From Tenrec ecaudatus (lineage: Eukaryota > Chordata > Mammalia > Afrosoricida > Tenrecidae): 64,000 bases of DNA. The DNA lies in contig NC_134538.1 of assembly GCF_050624435.1 (NCBI RefSeq), positions 121,803,937 to 121,867,936 of the forward strand, written 5' to 3'. A program made the position numbers and the translations under genes. The notes below the pieces were generated by a model. The model was given only the letters and a program-made list of their open reading frames with translations, was not told the DNA's origin and made no database searches. The stretch's first letter is position 1. Each line of letters opens with the position of its first letter. This document shows positions 62,437 through 64,000 of the stretch, piece after piece.

Positions 62437-62471
62437 AAACACACACACGTTTTTTGTGTGTGTGTGTGTGA
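62437..62471. repeat. (AC)n-(GT)n inverted microsatellite
   Basis: An AC run (aaacacacacac) and a GT run face each other across gttttttg, forming a hairpin-capable inverted repeat. Confidence 0.85.
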
Positions 62472-62474
62472 ATC

Positions 62475-62600
62475 AGGTGATGGTGCACAGAGCAATTCAG
62501 TTTTCCATTTAACAATTCATACACATTTGGTTGTATGCAACCGATTGGTATGTACACTTCTTGTAAAGGAGCAACATGATTTAACATGTGGAGAATTTAT
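62475..62600 (-). mobile_element. Older L1 3' fragment, antisense
   Basis: gtgcacagagcaattcagtt ttccatttaacaattcatac aca resembles the same L1 segment as at 24780-24830. Confidence 0.5.
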
Positions 62601-62920
62601 ACAAATAGGCCAGCCTATATGAGTGGCCTCTCCATCTTAAACACATTATATTTTATAGGAAAAAAATTGTGCCCAAGATTAAACGGTTGTAGAGGTAATT
62701 TTAATGATGACAGTATGACTTTGGGGAATGATGTGTTTCTTACTATGAACTATGTGCAGTTTTTTCTCTAAACTGTCACCTGGTAAAGGGAGATTGCTTA
62801 TATTGAAAATATGAAAGAAGAGAGGTTTTGGAATTTTCCACGATCCCAGAACAAACACCCTGAAAGATATGTTTACAAATAATAGGATACTACCTTTCTA
62901 ACGAATGCTAAATAGCATAT

Positions 62921-63121
62921 AGGAGCCCTGGTGGTCTAATGGGCCACAAATATAGCTGATAAGTACAAGGGTCTGTGGTTCGAACCCACCAGTTACATCT
63001 TGGGAGAAAGATGAGGCTGGCTGCTCATGGAAAGTTTGAAAGTCTCAAACCCAAAGGGGTAGTTCTATCCTGACCCTCAGAATGAGTCAGAATTGACTTG
63101 ATAGCAGTGACTTTTTTTTAA
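62921..63121 (+). mobile_element. AfroSINE, sense
   Basis: taggagccctggtggtctaa, gtggttcgaacccaccagtt (intact B box), ctcatggaaagtttgaaagt and tgacttgatagcagtgactt. Confidence 0.92.
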
Positions 63122-63233
63122 TGTCATATATATAATGAAGCTGAGGCTTAAACATCAGGATTGAACCATTGCAGAAAACAGTGTGGGGGCCATGTTGGAC
63201 CTCCAGTAACTTCACAAGGGGGAAACCATCAAA

Positions 63234-63412
63234 CCAAATTCACTGCCATCAAGACCCTGTTGGACAGAGTCGTACTGCCCCTGTGGGTTTCCAAGACTGT
63301 AAATCTTTACAGGAAACGAAAGCCTCTTCTTTCTCCTGCAAAGTGGTTGGTGGTCTCAAACTGCTGATCTTGTGGCTAGCAGCCTGACTTTAACCCACGA
63401 TGCCACCAGGAG
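63234..63412 (-). mobile_element. AfroSINE, antisense
   Basis: tcactgccatcaagaccctg, cccctgtgggtttccaagac tgtaaatcttt and gtctcaaactgctgatcttg in reverse SINE order. Confidence 0.92.
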
Positions 63413-63429
63413 AATCAAACCCTACATCA

Positions 63430-64000
63430 GCACCACCCAAGGCCAGACCTGTAAGGCTGAGGGCCAGACATGCATCTACCCTCCAGCAGCCCTTCCCAAG
63501 GCACTGTGTAGCTGTGTACTGGGTTTGATGATTTTTGCAATGACCATACAGAACTCAGACAATACAATTATGGGGCTATTAGGGAAGTTAACAAGATACA
63601 AATGCTCGGGGTGCAATTAATTGGACAGGACAGCCTTTTCGCACCCTTGCCCGCAGGCAGGCTCTTGTCACAGGCAGACTCTCAGCCACACGGAGTCCTT
63701 GGTTTCTGCGCTCGCTCGGCTTCACTGGCCCTGTGGGCTGGGAAGTGCATCGTCTGTCTCCAGCGCTGGCTCGTGGCTCTCCTCTGCCACTCCTGTCGCT
63801 CCTCTGCTGTCACAGCTGTCTCCTGGGTCAGTTCGCTGCACTGCAGCTTCTTTCAATGTCTCTTCAGCGGGACACTATGTGTTGCCCATTACTGCTGTAA
63901 GATGTTGCTACATCTTTAGACGTCAAACTGCACAAGCGTATCCTCTTATAGTTCTGCGGGTAAGAAGTCTGCAATGAGTCTGACGGGGCTAAAACCAAGA
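63430..64000 (-). mobile_element. Retroviral-type LTR, family C copy 3, antisense, runs to window edge
   Basis: gaactcagacaatacaatta tggggctattagggaagtta parallels the polyadenylation region of the copy at 35700; C/T-rich U3-like sequence follows to the window end. Confidence 0.5.

Noticed and set aside
63000..63060. tRNA gene from the GGTTCGAACCC-type B box
   Set aside because: It belongs to an AfroSINE; no complete cloverleaf can be drawn.

Overview
This is a mammalian nuclear genomic window, almost entirely intronic and repeat-derived. It carries one recognisable protein-coding gene on the + strand, GSAP (gamma-secretase activating protein, also called PION). Thirteen consecutive coding exons lie between 11921 and 60532. 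All splice phases agree and no exon is broken. Together they give 915 coding bases, about 305 residues of the N-terminal half of the protein. The first exon and promoter lie before the window. The remaining exons, including those for the C-terminal gamma-secretase-binding fragment, lie after it.

The repeat content identifies the host lineage. There are about two dozen tRNA-derived SINEs of the AfroSINE type, which points to Afrotheria. There are RTE/BovB LINEs of the afrotherian kind, lineage-specific L1 3' regions, and at least four SPIN (SPACE INVADERS) hAT transposons. SPIN elements are known from horizontal transfer into a few tetrapods, among them the tenrec. The best inference is the lesser hedgehog tenrec (Echinops telfairi) or a close relative.

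Layout: 0-5 kb holds a small TA-flanked MITE, AfroSINEs, an interrupted MER5-type hAT fragment and an antisense remnant of an endogenous retrovirus (LTR, gag, protease and RT pieces). 5-11.2 kb holds a mariner remnant and a long antisense RTE/BovB. That RTE is interrupted by an inverted ('twin-primed') L1, which itself contains an ERV-L-type LTR and a truncated U2 snRNA copy. 11.9-21.2 kb holds GSAP exons 2-5, a striking 52-copy, 24-bp minisatellite directly behind the exon 3 donor, a chain of L1 tails and a mariner with a SPIN inside it. 21-31 kb holds SINEs, RTE tails, a SPIN and an antisense RPS8 processed pseudogene. 31-46 kb holds GSAP exons 6-12, ERV LTRs and a 2.5-kb L1 insertion that carries a SPIN, which carries a small poly(A) retro-insertion. 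46-58 kb holds L1, RTE and LTR nests. 58.5-60.5 kb holds exons 13-14. The rest is repeats and unassigned intron.

I see no bacterial-type system, CRISPR array, or new multi-gene system. The unusual content is the minisatellite and the readable stratigraphy of nested insertions, where target-site duplications give relative ages. Repeat boundaries marked approximate were judged by eye. Exon numbers follow human GSAP as I remember it, assuming exon 1 is upstream.
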